Positions 27,007 through 35,062 of a DNA stretch of 64,000 nucleotides are shown here, piece by piece. A model generated the notes under the pieces. The model worked only from the letters and a program-made list of their open reading frames with translations, searched no databases and was not told where the DNA came from. Both the position numbers and the translations under genes were made by a program. Positions within the stretch are counted from its first letter, which is position 1, and the number at the start of each line of letters is the position of its first letter. This DNA is from Defluviitaleaceae bacterium (GTDB lineage: Bacteria; Bacillota; Clostridia; Lachnospirales; WQUN01), in assembly GCA_009779755.1 (NCBI GenBank), contig WRDO01000012.1:1-64000 (forward strand). The letters are read 5' to 3'.

Positions 27007-28734
27007 TTATTTCGATTCTTCGGTCATATCAATTTCCGCTACAACATAGACATCATCCTTTCTTAATTTTAATCGTGAAGATAGGTATTTCCCCACATCA
27101 AAGTGCTGTTTGGGGTCATGGTCGGACAGAAAGCGGTAGTTTAGATGTTTTTCAATGTTGTACTTCCGGGATAAAAAGGGTCGTTCTCCACGCACTTGGA
27201 GTATGCAGCGTTCGCCGTCCATTACCGCGATTTCGTCAACGGACATGAGTTCCTTGCCTATCTTCTGAAAGTTTTGCCCGTGGGATTCTTGACTACCCTT
27301 TGAAATGGAAGTGTTGAACATATCAATCGTTTCTTTGCCGAGCATTTTAGAGATTTCTTCGAGGGTCGTTTTTTCTTTGCCGCCGAGGAAAAGAGTGGTG
27401 TCCATGTTGCCGATAATCGTGTCCATATTGTCCTTGTAAATGGATTTTAATTGGCTTTGTGCCTGTAGAATCACACAAGCCGATATTTCACGGCTTCGGA
27501 TAGTGGCGATGAGTTTTTCAAAGTTAGGAATGAGGCCAATATTAGCGAACTCGTCAAGAAGGAATCGGCAATGAACTGGCAACCTACCGTTAAAATCGTT
27601 GTCGGCACGGTCACAGAGCAGATTAAAAAGCTGGCTGTAGAGCAAAGCCACGATGAAGTTGAAGCTACTGTCGGTGTCGGAAATGATAACGAACAGGGCA
27701 TTTTTCTGTTTTACGGTTTCTTCTTCCCCGGTGTCGGGGTTGATTTTTTTGTAACCACCGATATTATCTAATTCTAATTCATCCTCGTTCATCAAGTCCC
27801 GAACCTCGGCTATATCAAAGGGTGCAAGCCTCGCACCGCAAGAAATGAGTATACTTTTAGCGGTTTTGCCCGCTGCCAATTTGTATTTCTTGTATTGCCG
27901 CAGGGCAAAGTGATTGGGCGCACGTTCTTCCAACGCTTCAAAAAGGTAGTCAATCGAATTTTTAAAGTTTTCGTTATCTTCTCTAACTTCCATTTTATTA
28001 ATCATTTCTACCAAGCTGTTCATGTTCTGTTCGTGGGGTGGGGCTTCGTAATAAATATATCCGATGAGTGCTTGGTATAGCAGCTTCTCAGCTTTCGTCC
28101 AAAATTCATCACCACCTTTGCCGTCCCCCTTCGTGTTTTCGATGAGAGCCGTCACCAGCTTGAGGATGTCTTTTTCGCTCCGTATATAACTGAAAGGGTT
28201 ATAACGCATGGACTTTTTGAAGTTTATGGTGTTTATGACTTTGATACGATACCCCCGCTTCTTTAACAAAGTGCCGACTTCGGACAGGATGCTCCCCTTC
28301 GGGTCGGTGCAAATAAAAGAAACCGGGTAATCCTCCGATTCGCATTGCATGAGGTTGGGCTTAACGAAAAAGCGGGTTTTACCCGAACCACTACCGCCGA
28401 TAACCAACACATTCTTGTTGCGGGCGTACTTTACAGGTTTCGGACGGCTGTTCATGGTTAGGCTTTCTGTTTGGGTTAGGATGATGTTGTTTTTGGGATT
28501 AGGGTCAATGTAGGGTTTGATGTCTTTTTCCGTACCCCATCGTGCCGAACCGTACTCAACATTTTTACGGTACTTCTTGGCGTTCTTGCCTTTGAAGTAA
28601 ACCACAACACGAATGAGTACGGCAATGATTAGGGCAATCACCACATCCGGCACAGGAATATCGAAGGGTAGAGCGTCTAAGGGGAGTTGAGGGATAACTG
28701 TCAATACGATTACAAAGATGATTACATAAGGCAT
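27007..28734 (-). CDS. virD4: VirD4/TraG-type coupling protein
   Basis: 575 residues from the first standard start (ATG 28734). It is the ATPase that brings the relaxosome to the channel. N-terminal membrane helices (to about 45) precede Walker A IGGSGSGKTRFFVKPN near residue 115 and Walker B LLDEFANIGLIPNFEKL near 390. The family motif CVILQAQSQLKSIY follows. Codons upstream of the ATG remain in frame and read KKLLLLN, a usual start region of this family, up to an ATA at 28773 overlapping the pcfB stop. No ATG, GTG or TTG exists there, and the ATG at 28734 has no ribosome site. The true start is therefore uncertain. Confidence 0.95.
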   Translation of the reverse strand: MPYVIIFVIVLTVIPQLPLDALPFDIPVPDVVIALIIAVLIRVVVYFKGKNAKKYRKNVEYGSARWGTEKDIKPYIDPNPKNNIILTQTESLTMNSRPKPVKYARNKNVLVIGGSGSGKTRFFVKPNLMQCESEDYPVSFICTDPKGSILSEVGTLLKKRGYRIKVINTINFKKSMRYNPFSYIRSEKDILKLVTALIENTKGDGKGGDEFWTKAEKLLYQALIGYIYYEAPPHEQNMNSLVEMINKMEVREDNENFKNSIDYLFEALEERAPNHFALRQYKKYKLAAGKTAKSILISCGARLAPFDIAEVRDLMNEDELELDNIGGYKKINPDTGEEETVKQKNALFVIISDTDSSFNFIVALLYSQLFNLLCDRADNDFNGRLPVHCRFLLDEFANIGLIPNFEKLIATIRSREISACVILQAQSQLKSIYKDNMDTIIGNMDTTLFLGGKEKTTLEEISKMLGKETIDMFNTSISKGSQESHGQNFQKIGKELMSVDEIAVMDGERCILQVRGERPFLSRKYNIEKHLNYRFLSDHDPKQHFDVGKYLSSRLKLRKDDVYVVAEIDMTEESK

Positions 28735-28769
28735 ATTTAACAGTAGCAGTTTTTTGATTTTTGCCGTGT

Positions 28770-29258
28770 CTATAACTCCACCCCCCGATTTTTGTTTTTG
28801 GTTATATCGAGGACTTGGTTTTTCACTTTTTCCATAAGGTCACGCAACATACCCAACATAGAGGGTTTTTCGTTGGATTTTGCCATTGTCTTTGCGGAGT
28901 ATTCTTTGAACGCCGCAGTAATGGCATCGGAATCCCGTGCCTTAAAGAAAACAAGGTGTTTGGGGTTAGTTTCGGTGGCATCCTTAACTACGGCAAAGTC
29001 AACGCCGAACTTTCGGGCTATGCCCTCGAAGTCTTTGATATTTTTATCGCTGATTTCGATATTTGTAACCCCATGCCCTTGCCCGACAAGCTGTTTTACA
29101 GTTTGTTTGCCTTTACCCTCGTAATTGGTAGGTGTCGTAATTTTTTTGGCACACGCCAAAAATAGTTTCATGGCTTTGGCAAGGTTTTCGGAAGTCAGCT
29201 TGCCGCTTTTAACGACAAGGCAAATGTTTTTTTCGTTGATTTGGTCGTTATCTACAAT
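28770..29258 (-). CDS. pcfB: PcfB family protein (non-standard start likely)
   Basis: 133 residues from ATG 29171, but family similarity clearly begins earlier. In-frame codons upstream read DNDQINEKNICLVVKSGKLT, which matches the usual PcfB N-terminus. They extend to an ATT at 29258 preceded by AGAAAGG, with an in-frame TGA at 29267. PcfB proteins are encoded just before VirD4 and bind the relaxase/coupling protein to help dock the relaxosome. The conserved core is VKQLVGQGHGVTNIEIS then ARKFGVDFAVVKD. The end given here assumes ATT initiation; the minimal frame ends at 29171. Confidence 0.82.
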   Translation of the reverse strand: MVDNDQINEKNICLVVKSGKLTSENLAKAMKLFLACAKKITTPTNYEGKGKQTVKQLVGQGHGVTNIEISDKNIKDFEGIARKFGVDFAVVKDATETNPKHLVFFKARDSDAITAAFKEYSAKTMAKSNEKPSMLGMLRDLMEKVKNQVLDITKNKNRGVEL

Positions 29259-29307
29259 ATAAAATCACATCCTTTCTAAAATAACGTGTTATGAGAACAA
29301 CCCCAAC

Positions 29308-30102
29308 CTATGCTCCTATATCATTAAGGCTTAATTGTCCGGCGATTGCGTATTGTTCAACTTTCGGCACAATGCCGTGGAATTTTAATGTTTCATACAG
29401 CCAATACCTACCTTTAGGTGTCCAGCAAGTATGGATGAAAGATGTAAAACCGTTTTTGGTGTAGGTATTTGTTACGGTATAACCGTTTCCTTGATGCTCC
29501 TTGTATAGCAGCCACGTTTTACCGATACGGTATTGTACTCTGAGCCTTTGTAATAATTGATTAAACGCCAAAGCACTCATTCCGTAATCTTTGGCAATAA
29601 TGGAAACCTGTATTGCATCGGGGCATTGCAAGATAATATCGTGATAGACAGCTTTGGGTGTAAGCTGTGCCACCCTGCTGACAAGATTGGTAGTGCGTTC
29701 TTGTTCGGCGGCGAGGGTGCGGATTAATTCGGCTGTAAATTTGCTGTCCTTTTGCATACACTTTAAAATTTCATCGGTGATATACGCCCCATGTTTGCGA
29801 ATAGTGGGTAAAACTTCATCAAATACCCATGTTTCAAAACGCTCTGCGGCGGGCAGCTTGGAGCGGATAATAAGACGATACAAGTCACCTTCGGGGATAT
29901 ACTTCGTTTTTTGTGAACCACCCGCCGAAGGGGTGAGGATTTCCCGCACCCCTTTACAATGGGTGCGAATTGCTTCTTGCGGGTTTTTATATCCTAACAC
30001 CCTCGCACATTCAGTTGCTGGAAAATAGGGTTTACCGTCAATCATCAACACCCCTAACTGCCCAAACTCATGATTTTCAAAAACTTGCATTGTGTCTTGC
30101 AT
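29308..30102 (-). CDS. Phage-type antirepressor, Bro-N plus KilA-C-like
   Basis: 264 residues. The N-terminal Bro-N domain (VFENHEFGQLGVLMIDGKPYF broken here as VFENHEFGQLGVLM then IDGKPYFPATECARVLGY) covers about 1-105. The C-terminal part (from about 135, LTPKAVYHDIIL... WTPKGRYWLYE) resembles the KilA-C/ANT domain. Such proteins act as antirepressors or DNA-binding regulators in phages and ICEs. The ribosome site lies in CGGGAGGAATCGT before the ATG. It sits between the TOPRIM protein and pcfB, where Tn1549-like elements often encode one. Its target is unknown. Confidence 0.92.
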   Translation of the reverse strand: MQDTMQVFENHEFGQLGVLMIDGKPYFPATECARVLGYKNPQEAIRTHCKGVREILTPSAGGSQKTKYIPEGDLYRLIIRSKLPAAERFETWVFDEVLPTIRKHGAYITDEILKCMQKDSKFTAELIRTLAAEQERTTNLVSRVAQLTPKAVYHDIILQCPDAIQVSIIAKDYGMSALAFNQLLQRLRVQYRIGKTWLLYKEHQGNGYTVTNTYTKNGFTSFIHTCWTPKGRYWLYETLKFHGIVPKVEQYAIAGQLSLNDIGA

Positions 30103-30119
30103 ACGATTCCTCCCGTTAA

Positions 30120-31097
30120 TTAAAATGCCGCCTCTTTTGGGCGGTCAATGATTGATTTATTTAAGTTGTTTTGTTTAATCGCCAACAAGGTGTCGGCGTA
30201 ATCCTTGCCGATGGGCGGTGGAGCGATTGTGATTTTCATGTGCGAGTACCGTTGTTCGTTTAATAATTCCTTTATTATGCGGTTTGTTGCGTCAGCCCCT
30301 GCCTTGTCGTTATCGAGGCAAAATTGGATATTCGTGATTTTCGGATTGCGTTCCAACAAGCCGTAAAGAGCAGCGGATGAAACGCCACCGAGGGAGAGCC
30401 TGTGTCCGTCCCATCCTGTTTGCCCTATTTCATGGATTGACGAATGAGCCATACAATCAATAGGGCTTTCAAACAAGGCGAGTGTTGAATCACTCTGTCC
30501 GTTTGGTTCTATTGGCGGGATTGTGAAGCTGTACCGCTTGTTGCTACCTGTTACATCTTTTTTCAAGTCGTTTGTAATGCTCCGTTCACAAGCAAATCGG
30601 GCTATGCCTTTATCGTCTTTGCCGACAAACACGCAGTTATGCTTGATACTTTCGTACAGCAGCCCCGCATTAATACACCGATAAATCACACTACGCCCGA
30701 TACCGCGCCCCCTCAAATACGCCACTACCCGGTCAACATTTTGGTTTGGCTTTGGTAAGATGAACGGTTTGGGTGGAGCGGGTGCTTTACTGCTTTTTTG
30801 TGCATAGTCGGCTTGATAATCGGATATAAAAGTTCCATCCGTCAAAGACAACACAGCATCCACAAAATGAATGTTCCGCACTTTAACAAGGAAATCCAAC
30901 GCTGAATGACCGCCATATTGGGTAGAGTGCCGAAACCATTTGCCGTTAGACATCTTTAGGCTGTCATGCTCCACCATTTCGTACTGGTCTTTTTTATCCT
31001 TGCTTTTACGAACATTAGCCGGCTCGTAAATGAGCAAATAATCCAGTAGGTCAACGCTCCGTGCCTTTTGAATTTGTTCTTCGGTTAGCTTCAGCAT
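30120..31097 (-). CDS. DUF3991/TOPRIM domain protein (primase-like)
   Basis: 325 residues. The N-terminal part (residues 1-~75) ends in GGHSALDFLVKV, typical of the CHC2-like remnant in these proteins. DUF3991 follows, then a TOPRIM region with ALFESPIDCMAH near 212 and FCLDNDKAGADATNRI near 267. Such proteins are related to DNA primases and are common in ICEs and plasmids; they may prime the complementary strand in the recipient. True zinc-binding cysteines are not seen at the N-terminus, so a complete primase activity is doubtful. The ribosome site GGAGGAAGG is strong and the gene overlaps the preceding one by 47 bp. Confidence 0.9.
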   Translation of the reverse strand: MLKLTEEQIQKARSVDLLDYLLIYEPANVRKSKDKKDQYEMVEHDSLKMSNGKWFRHSTQYGGHSALDFLVKVRNIHFVDAVLSLTDGTFISDYQADYAQKSSKAPAPPKPFILPKPNQNVDRVVAYLRGRGIGRSVIYRCINAGLLYESIKHNCVFVGKDDKGIARFACERSITNDLKKDVTGSNKRYSFTIPPIEPNGQSDSTLALFESPIDCMAHSSIHEIGQTGWDGHRLSLGGVSSAALYGLLERNPKITNIQFCLDNDKAGADATNRIIKELLNEQRYSHMKITIAPPPIGKDYADTLLAIKQNNLNKSIIDRPKEAAF

Positions 31098-31275
31098 CCC
31101 CTTCCTCCATTACTTTCGGCGGTATTTTCAAACATTCGCCGTCACTTGATAGGCATACGTTCCCAAACCCGGCAAAAGCGCAACCGTAACATTTGGATTT
31201 GTTGACATTGGAAAATGGCAGCGTATGTCTGATTGCTTCCGATACCACCGCTTTGCGGTTGTGTTTACGTGGCAT
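31051..31275 (-). CDS. Small Cys-containing hypothetical protein
   Basis: 74 residues with a compact cysteine set (KCYGCAFAGFGNVCLSSDGEC) that could bind a metal ion. The ATG at 31275 has AAAGGGGG upstream. Its end overlaps the TOPRIM gene start, suggesting coupled translation. No family is recognised with certainty. A possible role as a regulator or zinc-ribbon partner of the TOPRIM protein is speculation from position. Confidence 0.7.
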   Translation of the reverse strand: MPRKHNRKAVVSEAIRHTLPFSNVNKSKCYGCAFAGFGNVCLSSDGECLKIPPKVMEEGDAEANRRTNSKGTER

Positions 31276-31302
31276 AGATAGCCCCCTTTCTTCGTAATAA
31301 AA

Positions 31303-31343
31303 AAGACCCGATTGAAAGTGGGATAATCAACCGAGTCTTTGGC
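31303..31343 (-). terminator. Intrinsic terminator/attenuator after the par genes
   Basis: On the minus strand, AAAGACTCGGTTGA pairs with TCAATCGGGTCTTT (two G-U pairs) and a TTTTTTATTACG run follows. It separates the par cluster from the transfer genes and lies directly beside the palindrome at 31341-31367. Confidence 0.75.
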
Positions 31344-31367
31344 TTTTCCCAAGTTGGGAAAAGGTGT
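31341..31367. repeat. 27-bp palindromic motif, copy B (intergenic, after par genes)
   Basis: Same sequence as 6457-6483 except for the central base: arms CTTTTCCCAA and TTGGGAAAAG, with GG before and GTGT after. Being intergenic and just downstream of parA-parB, it is the better candidate for a functional operator or ParB-binding centromere site. Confidence 0.6.
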
Positions 31368-31448
31368 TATACAATTCTATGTCTTTTGAGCATTGCAAAA
31401 GGCATGGTGTCGGAAAACGCCATGCCCTTTGTTATACTCAAAACCTAT

Positions 31449-31826
31449 TCACGGTTTTATTTCGAGTTCTATGTCCGAGTAGTCATACCCCATTGCATAT
31501 AGGATGATATTAACTAATATGTGCATTTGTGTTTCTGAACCGTAATGGGTTTCGCCGTATAATTCATCTGCGATTTTGCAAGGGCGTGTCATTCCGTCCG
31601 GCTTGTCCGATATGAATACCCTAACCTTGCCCCCAAGTCTGTTCCGTAATTCCATCAGCGTGTTATATTGAAGCGGGTCTTGGATTGCTCGTTGTAAGAT
31701 TGCCTTATATACCCTTGTCCATGTGTGAGCAAGTTCCCGTTCTCCTGCAAAAATGACAGCAACAGGCTTTGTTCCTACGAACAACGATGGTCGAACGCCG
31801 AGTGGTACAGTTATTGTATAACTCAC
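31449..31826 (-). CDS. Hypothetical protein of the par cluster
   Basis: 125 residues beginning VSYTITVPLGVRPSLFVG. The start is GTG at 31826, overlapping the ParB stop in a GTGA junction, with AAGGGGGA seven bases upstream. It is a mixed alpha/beta protein with no membrane segment. Notable segments are VAVIFAGERE and VRVFISDKPDGMTRP. It is encoded as the third gene of the par operon. I do not recognise a named domain; linkage suggests a role in ICE maintenance or its control, without direct evidence. Confidence 0.75.
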   Translation of the reverse strand: MSYTITVPLGVRPSLFVGTKPVAVIFAGERELAHTWTRVYKAILQRAIQDPLQYNTLMELRNRLGGKVRVFISDKPDGMTRPCKIADELYGETHYGSETQMHILVNIILYAMGYDYSDIELEIKP

Positions 31827-32740
31827 GCTGATTCCCCCTTTTGCGATTGCCAATCCGTCAATAATCTGTGAATTATTTCATCCATCTGCTGTATTGTGTA
31901 GCCTTTCGGAAAGAAGTGACGGTAACGCTTGACTTCATTAACCTCGTTATCGTCTTGGTTCGGTTTTTTAGCTTCGGAGAGGATTTCGTCAATCATTTCA
32001 AGGGTCAATTCATCAGCCTGTTTCAATTTCTTTAACTGTACCGCTTGGGATAGTGAGGGTTTTATACCGTGACTTTCCATTGCGTTTATTACTGCCGTCT
32101 GTTCTTTTTGGGAAAGGTAGGACAATTCAACGGCGGGGTTGAAAGCAAGTTGTTTTGCATCCACTTTGTCGAGCAAACCCACAATCAAGTCCGTAAGGCG
32201 TATCAAGCGGAAGATTTGGTTTTTGCTTTCTCCTGTTTGTTCTACCATAATTTCGTGGGAGTGTCTGTCCCCTTTTATTCCGCTATGATTGAGTGCCTCC
32301 ATTTTAATCTTGTACGCCCATGCCTTTTCGCTGAACAACAGGGAATCCCGCTGTTCAAGGTTGCTGTCTACCATTGCGATTGTTGCTTCATCATCTGTCA
32401 TTTCTCTGATGATTACGGGTAAAGTAGGGCGTTCGGCAATTTCACAGGCACGTTTACGGCGGTTTCCCGCAAGCAGTTCATACCCTCCGTTTGTTCTTGG
32501 TCGTGCAAGCCCCGGTTCCCTCACACCGTATTGCTTGATATTACCCGCAAGCCGTTCCATTGCTTCATCATCAGTCACATGGAAGGGGTGAAATTCGGGC
32601 GGGTGTAATTCAGTTAAAGCAATTTCTATAATACGTTCGCCGTTTGTTTCGGCGGGGATAACGGGGGTTTCTACTGTACTGGTGAACAAGGCATCGTACC
32701 CGGTGAGTGCGAGGTTTCCGATTTCTGTTTTCTTAGGCAC
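31823..32740 (-). CDS. parB: ParB/Spo0J-like partition protein
   Basis: 305 residues. The ParB nuclease-like N-terminal fold shows ELHPPEFHPFHV and the conserved GYELLAGNRRKRACEIA near residue 100. A helix-turn-helix follows (QTGESKNQIFRLIRLTDL near 180), with a C-terminal helical tail. It binds a centromere-like site and works with ParA. The start is GTG at 32740, with GGGAGG nine bases upstream, overlapping the parA stop by 8 bp. ParB homologues in ICEs are thought to stabilise the excised circle. Its target site is not known; the palindromes at 6457 and 31341 are candidates. Confidence 0.93.
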   Translation of the reverse strand: MPKKTEIGNLALTGYDALFTSTVETPVIPAETNGERIIEIALTELHPPEFHPFHVTDDEAMERLAGNIKQYGVREPGLARPRTNGGYELLAGNRRKRACEIAERPTLPVIIREMTDDEATIAMVDSNLEQRDSLLFSEKAWAYKIKMEALNHSGIKGDRHSHEIMVEQTGESKNQIFRLIRLTDLIVGLLDKVDAKQLAFNPAVELSYLSQKEQTAVINAMESHGIKPSLSQAVQLKKLKQADELTLEMIDEILSEAKKPNQDDNEVNEVKRYRHFFPKGYTIQQMDEIIHRLLTDWQSQKGESA

Positions 32741-33515
32741 TTTCAAGCACCTCCCTCGCCAACGAAGCATATGCCGCCGCCACTTTGCCGTTGGGGTCAT
32801 GCTCAAAGATGCTCTTGCCTGTTGCGGATGTTTCTACAGCTCGTACAGAGTGCGGTATTGGCTCGTTAAAGATTTTAATGCTTTCGCCGTATGCTTGTTG
32901 AATCATGGATATAATGCCTTTGGTAATATTTGCTCTTTTATCTACCATTGTCAGAAGTATGCCACCGATTGCAAGGTTGGGATTTATGAACCGCCTTGTC
33001 TGTGCTATACTTTTTAACAATAGTTCCAATCCTTTTGCATCTAAAAACTTGGGAGCAACAGGAATTATTACGCTGTCTGCGGTGGCGAGTGCATTTATTG
33101 CCAGTAGGTCGAGGGTGGGTGCAGTATCAATCAGAATATAGTCGTAGTGGTTACGAACTATTTCTATATACTGCCTTAGTACCGTTTCCCGCCCCATAAT
33201 TGGTGCAAGGACAATTTCCATCCCCGCAAGTCCGTTGTTCGAGGGCAATAAATGAATACCTTCTTCGTGGAAGATAATACCCTCATTCGGGTCTACCTCT
33301 TGCTCTTTGATAATCCGTTGCATTATTGTGGCTAACGTAACTACCAGCTTGTCCGGCTCTTTAATTCCAAGACTTACCGTTGCAGAGTGTTGGCTATCTG
33401 CGTCAATCAATAAAACCTTTTTGCCATGCCGTGCCAACGATACGCCTAAACTCACGCTCGTCATGGTCTTGCCCGTGCCACCCTTTCGATTGGTAACTGC
33501 TAAAATCTTGCCCAT
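32733..33515 (-). CDS. parA: ParA/Soj family ATPase
   Basis: 260 residues. The deviant Walker A is NRKGGTGKTMTSVSLG at residues 8-23, the A' motif is LLIDADSQHSATVSLG near 35, and Walker B is ILIDTAPTLD near 125. It is a DNA-binding ATPase for partition and the first gene of the leftward operon, closest to the ICE end. The ATG at 33515 follows GGGGGAC. A short CCCC-AAAA-GGGG hairpin overlaps this ribosome site and might limit translation. No N-terminal helix-turn-helix is present, so it is of the short Soj type. Confidence 0.96.
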   Translation of the reverse strand: MGKILAVTNRKGGTGKTMTSVSLGVSLARHGKKVLLIDADSQHSATVSLGIKEPDKLVVTLATIMQRIIKEQEVDPNEGIIFHEEGIHLLPSNNGLAGMEIVLAPIMGRETVLRQYIEIVRNHYDYILIDTAPTLDLLAINALATADSVIIPVAPKFLDAKGLELLLKSIAQTRRFINPNLAIGGILLTMVDKRANITKGIISMIQQAYGESIKIFNEPIPHSVRAVETSATGKSIFEHDPNGKVAAAYASLAREVLESA

Positions 33516-33686
33516 GCTTGTCCCCCTTTTGGGGCAAAAAATTTTAGTCTTAATGACACAAAGCCATTTTAACGGTTAATTTTTCGCCCCATTTTAATGT
33601 GGTATATTGGTGGAAAAAGACTGTCCAAGAACCCCACAACCCTTGTTTTTACTGGGGAATTTGGATTTAGTCTTAATATACCGTAA
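33516..33686. other. ICE right end with direct repeats
   Basis: 171 bases without a gene. A 12-base direct repeat TTTAGTCTTAAT lies at 33543-33554 and 33666-33677, and a 9-base repeat CCATTTTAA at about 33563 and 33589. Such repeats near an element end resemble arm-type integrase sites, but they could also be operators for the par operon. A weak leftward promoter candidate (GTCCAA at 33623, GGTATA at 33601, read on the minus strand) is possible. The last ICE base is estimated near 33,684-33,689. Confidence 0.55.
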
Positions 33687-35054
33687 GGGGACCTCAGTCG
33701 GCTCGGCAGGAATTATTTGGAAGTCGGCAACCTCGCGGAAGTGTTCCTACCGGAACATGGGTGCGAACTCATCTCCCTTAACGAAAAGCTGGACGATATG
33801 ATGGTGTTCCGTAATTGGTTTAATGAGCAGCACTCAAAAACAACCAGCATCAAGGTAAAGGCGGGAAAACGCACCTCGGCGCAAAACGGAAAATTCGTAG
33901 GTACATACGCGCCTTACGGCTACAAAAAGGATTCCGGCAATCGCCACAAATTCGTGGCAGACGAAAACACCGCACCCATTGCCGTTCGGATTTTTGAAAT
34001 GCGGGCGAGTGGCGTCGGTTTCCGGGTGATAGCGGCAAAATTGAACGAGGATGGGATTGTTTCACCCAGAGAGTATTATTATCAGGGTAAAAACGTTAAA
34101 AACCCCACACGTTCAAGCCGTTTGTGGAACGAAAACACAATCAAATGCATGATTGTCAACGAGGCTTATATCGGCAATATCGTTTCCGGCAAAACGGGGA
34201 CACTTTCCTATAAAAATCAAAAAACCGTAAGGAAGGACACCGAGGACTGGATTCGCGTCGTGGGAACACATGAACCGCTCATCACACCCGAATTATGGGA
34301 AAGGGTTCAAACGCTTTCCCGCAAACGCTACAAACCCGGTCGCAGGAAGGATAACGAAGGTCGCCTGTTTGTCGGCTTGCTTCTTTGCAATGATTGCGGT
34401 TTCCGGCTTCGCAGTAATGTGGAACGGCGCACCCGTAAGGATGGTAGCGTAAACAGGCGTGTTTCGTATATGTGCAGCACGTATGGGCGAAGCGGAAAAA
34501 ATGCCTGCACCATTCACAATATCAGCGAAAAGGCACTCATAGAATTAGTGGGTGACAATATACGCGCCTGCGCCCAAATGGTGGAGCATGACGAAGAGCG
34601 CATCATCAACGCCATTTTATCCGAACAGGGGAAGCTGTCGTACCGCAATTCGTATCAAAATGAATGGGACGGTCATGCGAAACAGATCGAAAAACTCGAC
34701 ACGCTTATCGAAACCCTCTGCACGGATAAGACCGCCGGATTAATTCCCGATAGTCTGTACAAACGGCAAATCGTTAAATACGAACAAGACAGGACAAGCC
34801 GGGAAGCGGCAATGAAGGTGCTGGAAAAACGAATTAACAGCCTTCGGCCGTTGTCAACCAACGCAAGCGTGTGGGCCGGCATGATTAAACGGTTTATCAA
34901 TTTGGAAACCCTCGACATGGAAACGTTGTATCTGCTCATTGACAAAATCATCATCCGCGAAGCGCAAATCGTTGACGGGAAGCGCATTTGCGACATCGAA
35001 GTGATTTATAACTACGTCGGCAATATAAGCGCACTTGGGTTTAACGAAAGGTAA
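33687..35054 (+). pseudogene. Large serine recombinase, N-terminal catalytic domain missing (cut by the ICE end)
   Basis: Open from 33687 to 35054, with a TTG at 33717 as the first possible start. The frame opens with GDLSRLGRNYLEVG, an internal conserved motif of the resolvase domain, directly after a stop codon. About the first 75-80 residues, including the catalytic Ser, are therefore absent. Still present are the recombinase domain (GTYAPYGYKKD), zinc ribbon (CNDCG) and coiled coil. Loss coincides exactly with the ICE boundary. If the ICE excises precisely, the gene could be restored. In the present state it cannot catalyse recombination. Confidence 0.9.
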
Positions 35055-35062
35055 GTGCAGCC

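Larger units (their letters stand above)
1..33686. mobile_element. Integrative and conjugative element, Tn1549/CTn-like (partial; right end in window)
   Basis: A continuous leftward block carries a full Firmicutes-type conjugation set: ParA/ParB, PcfB, VirD4, Maff2, TrbL-like, PrgI, VirB4, an M23 peptidase, topoisomerase III, a giant helicase and MobC. Gene order and gene content are those known for Tn1549-like ICEs. The right boundary is placed near 33,686 because the reading frame of an interrupted serine recombinase begins immediately after a stop codon there. The relaxase, any tyrosine integrase/excisionase and the left end are not in the window. Base composition is more AT-rich than the genes after 36.7 kb. 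Type and right end are well supported; the exact last base is an estimate. Confidence 0.9.

Noticed and set aside
1..33686. Antibiotic resistance or other cargo genes in the ICE
   Set aside because: Looked for in every gap and gene of the ICE part present; all genes are of conjugation, maintenance or unknown type, with none recognised as resistance. Cargo may lie outside the window.
33607..33801. 64-codon plus-strand frame across the ICE boundary
   Set aside because: It crosses from the ICE end into the truncated recombinase in the wrong frame and so cannot be a conserved gene.
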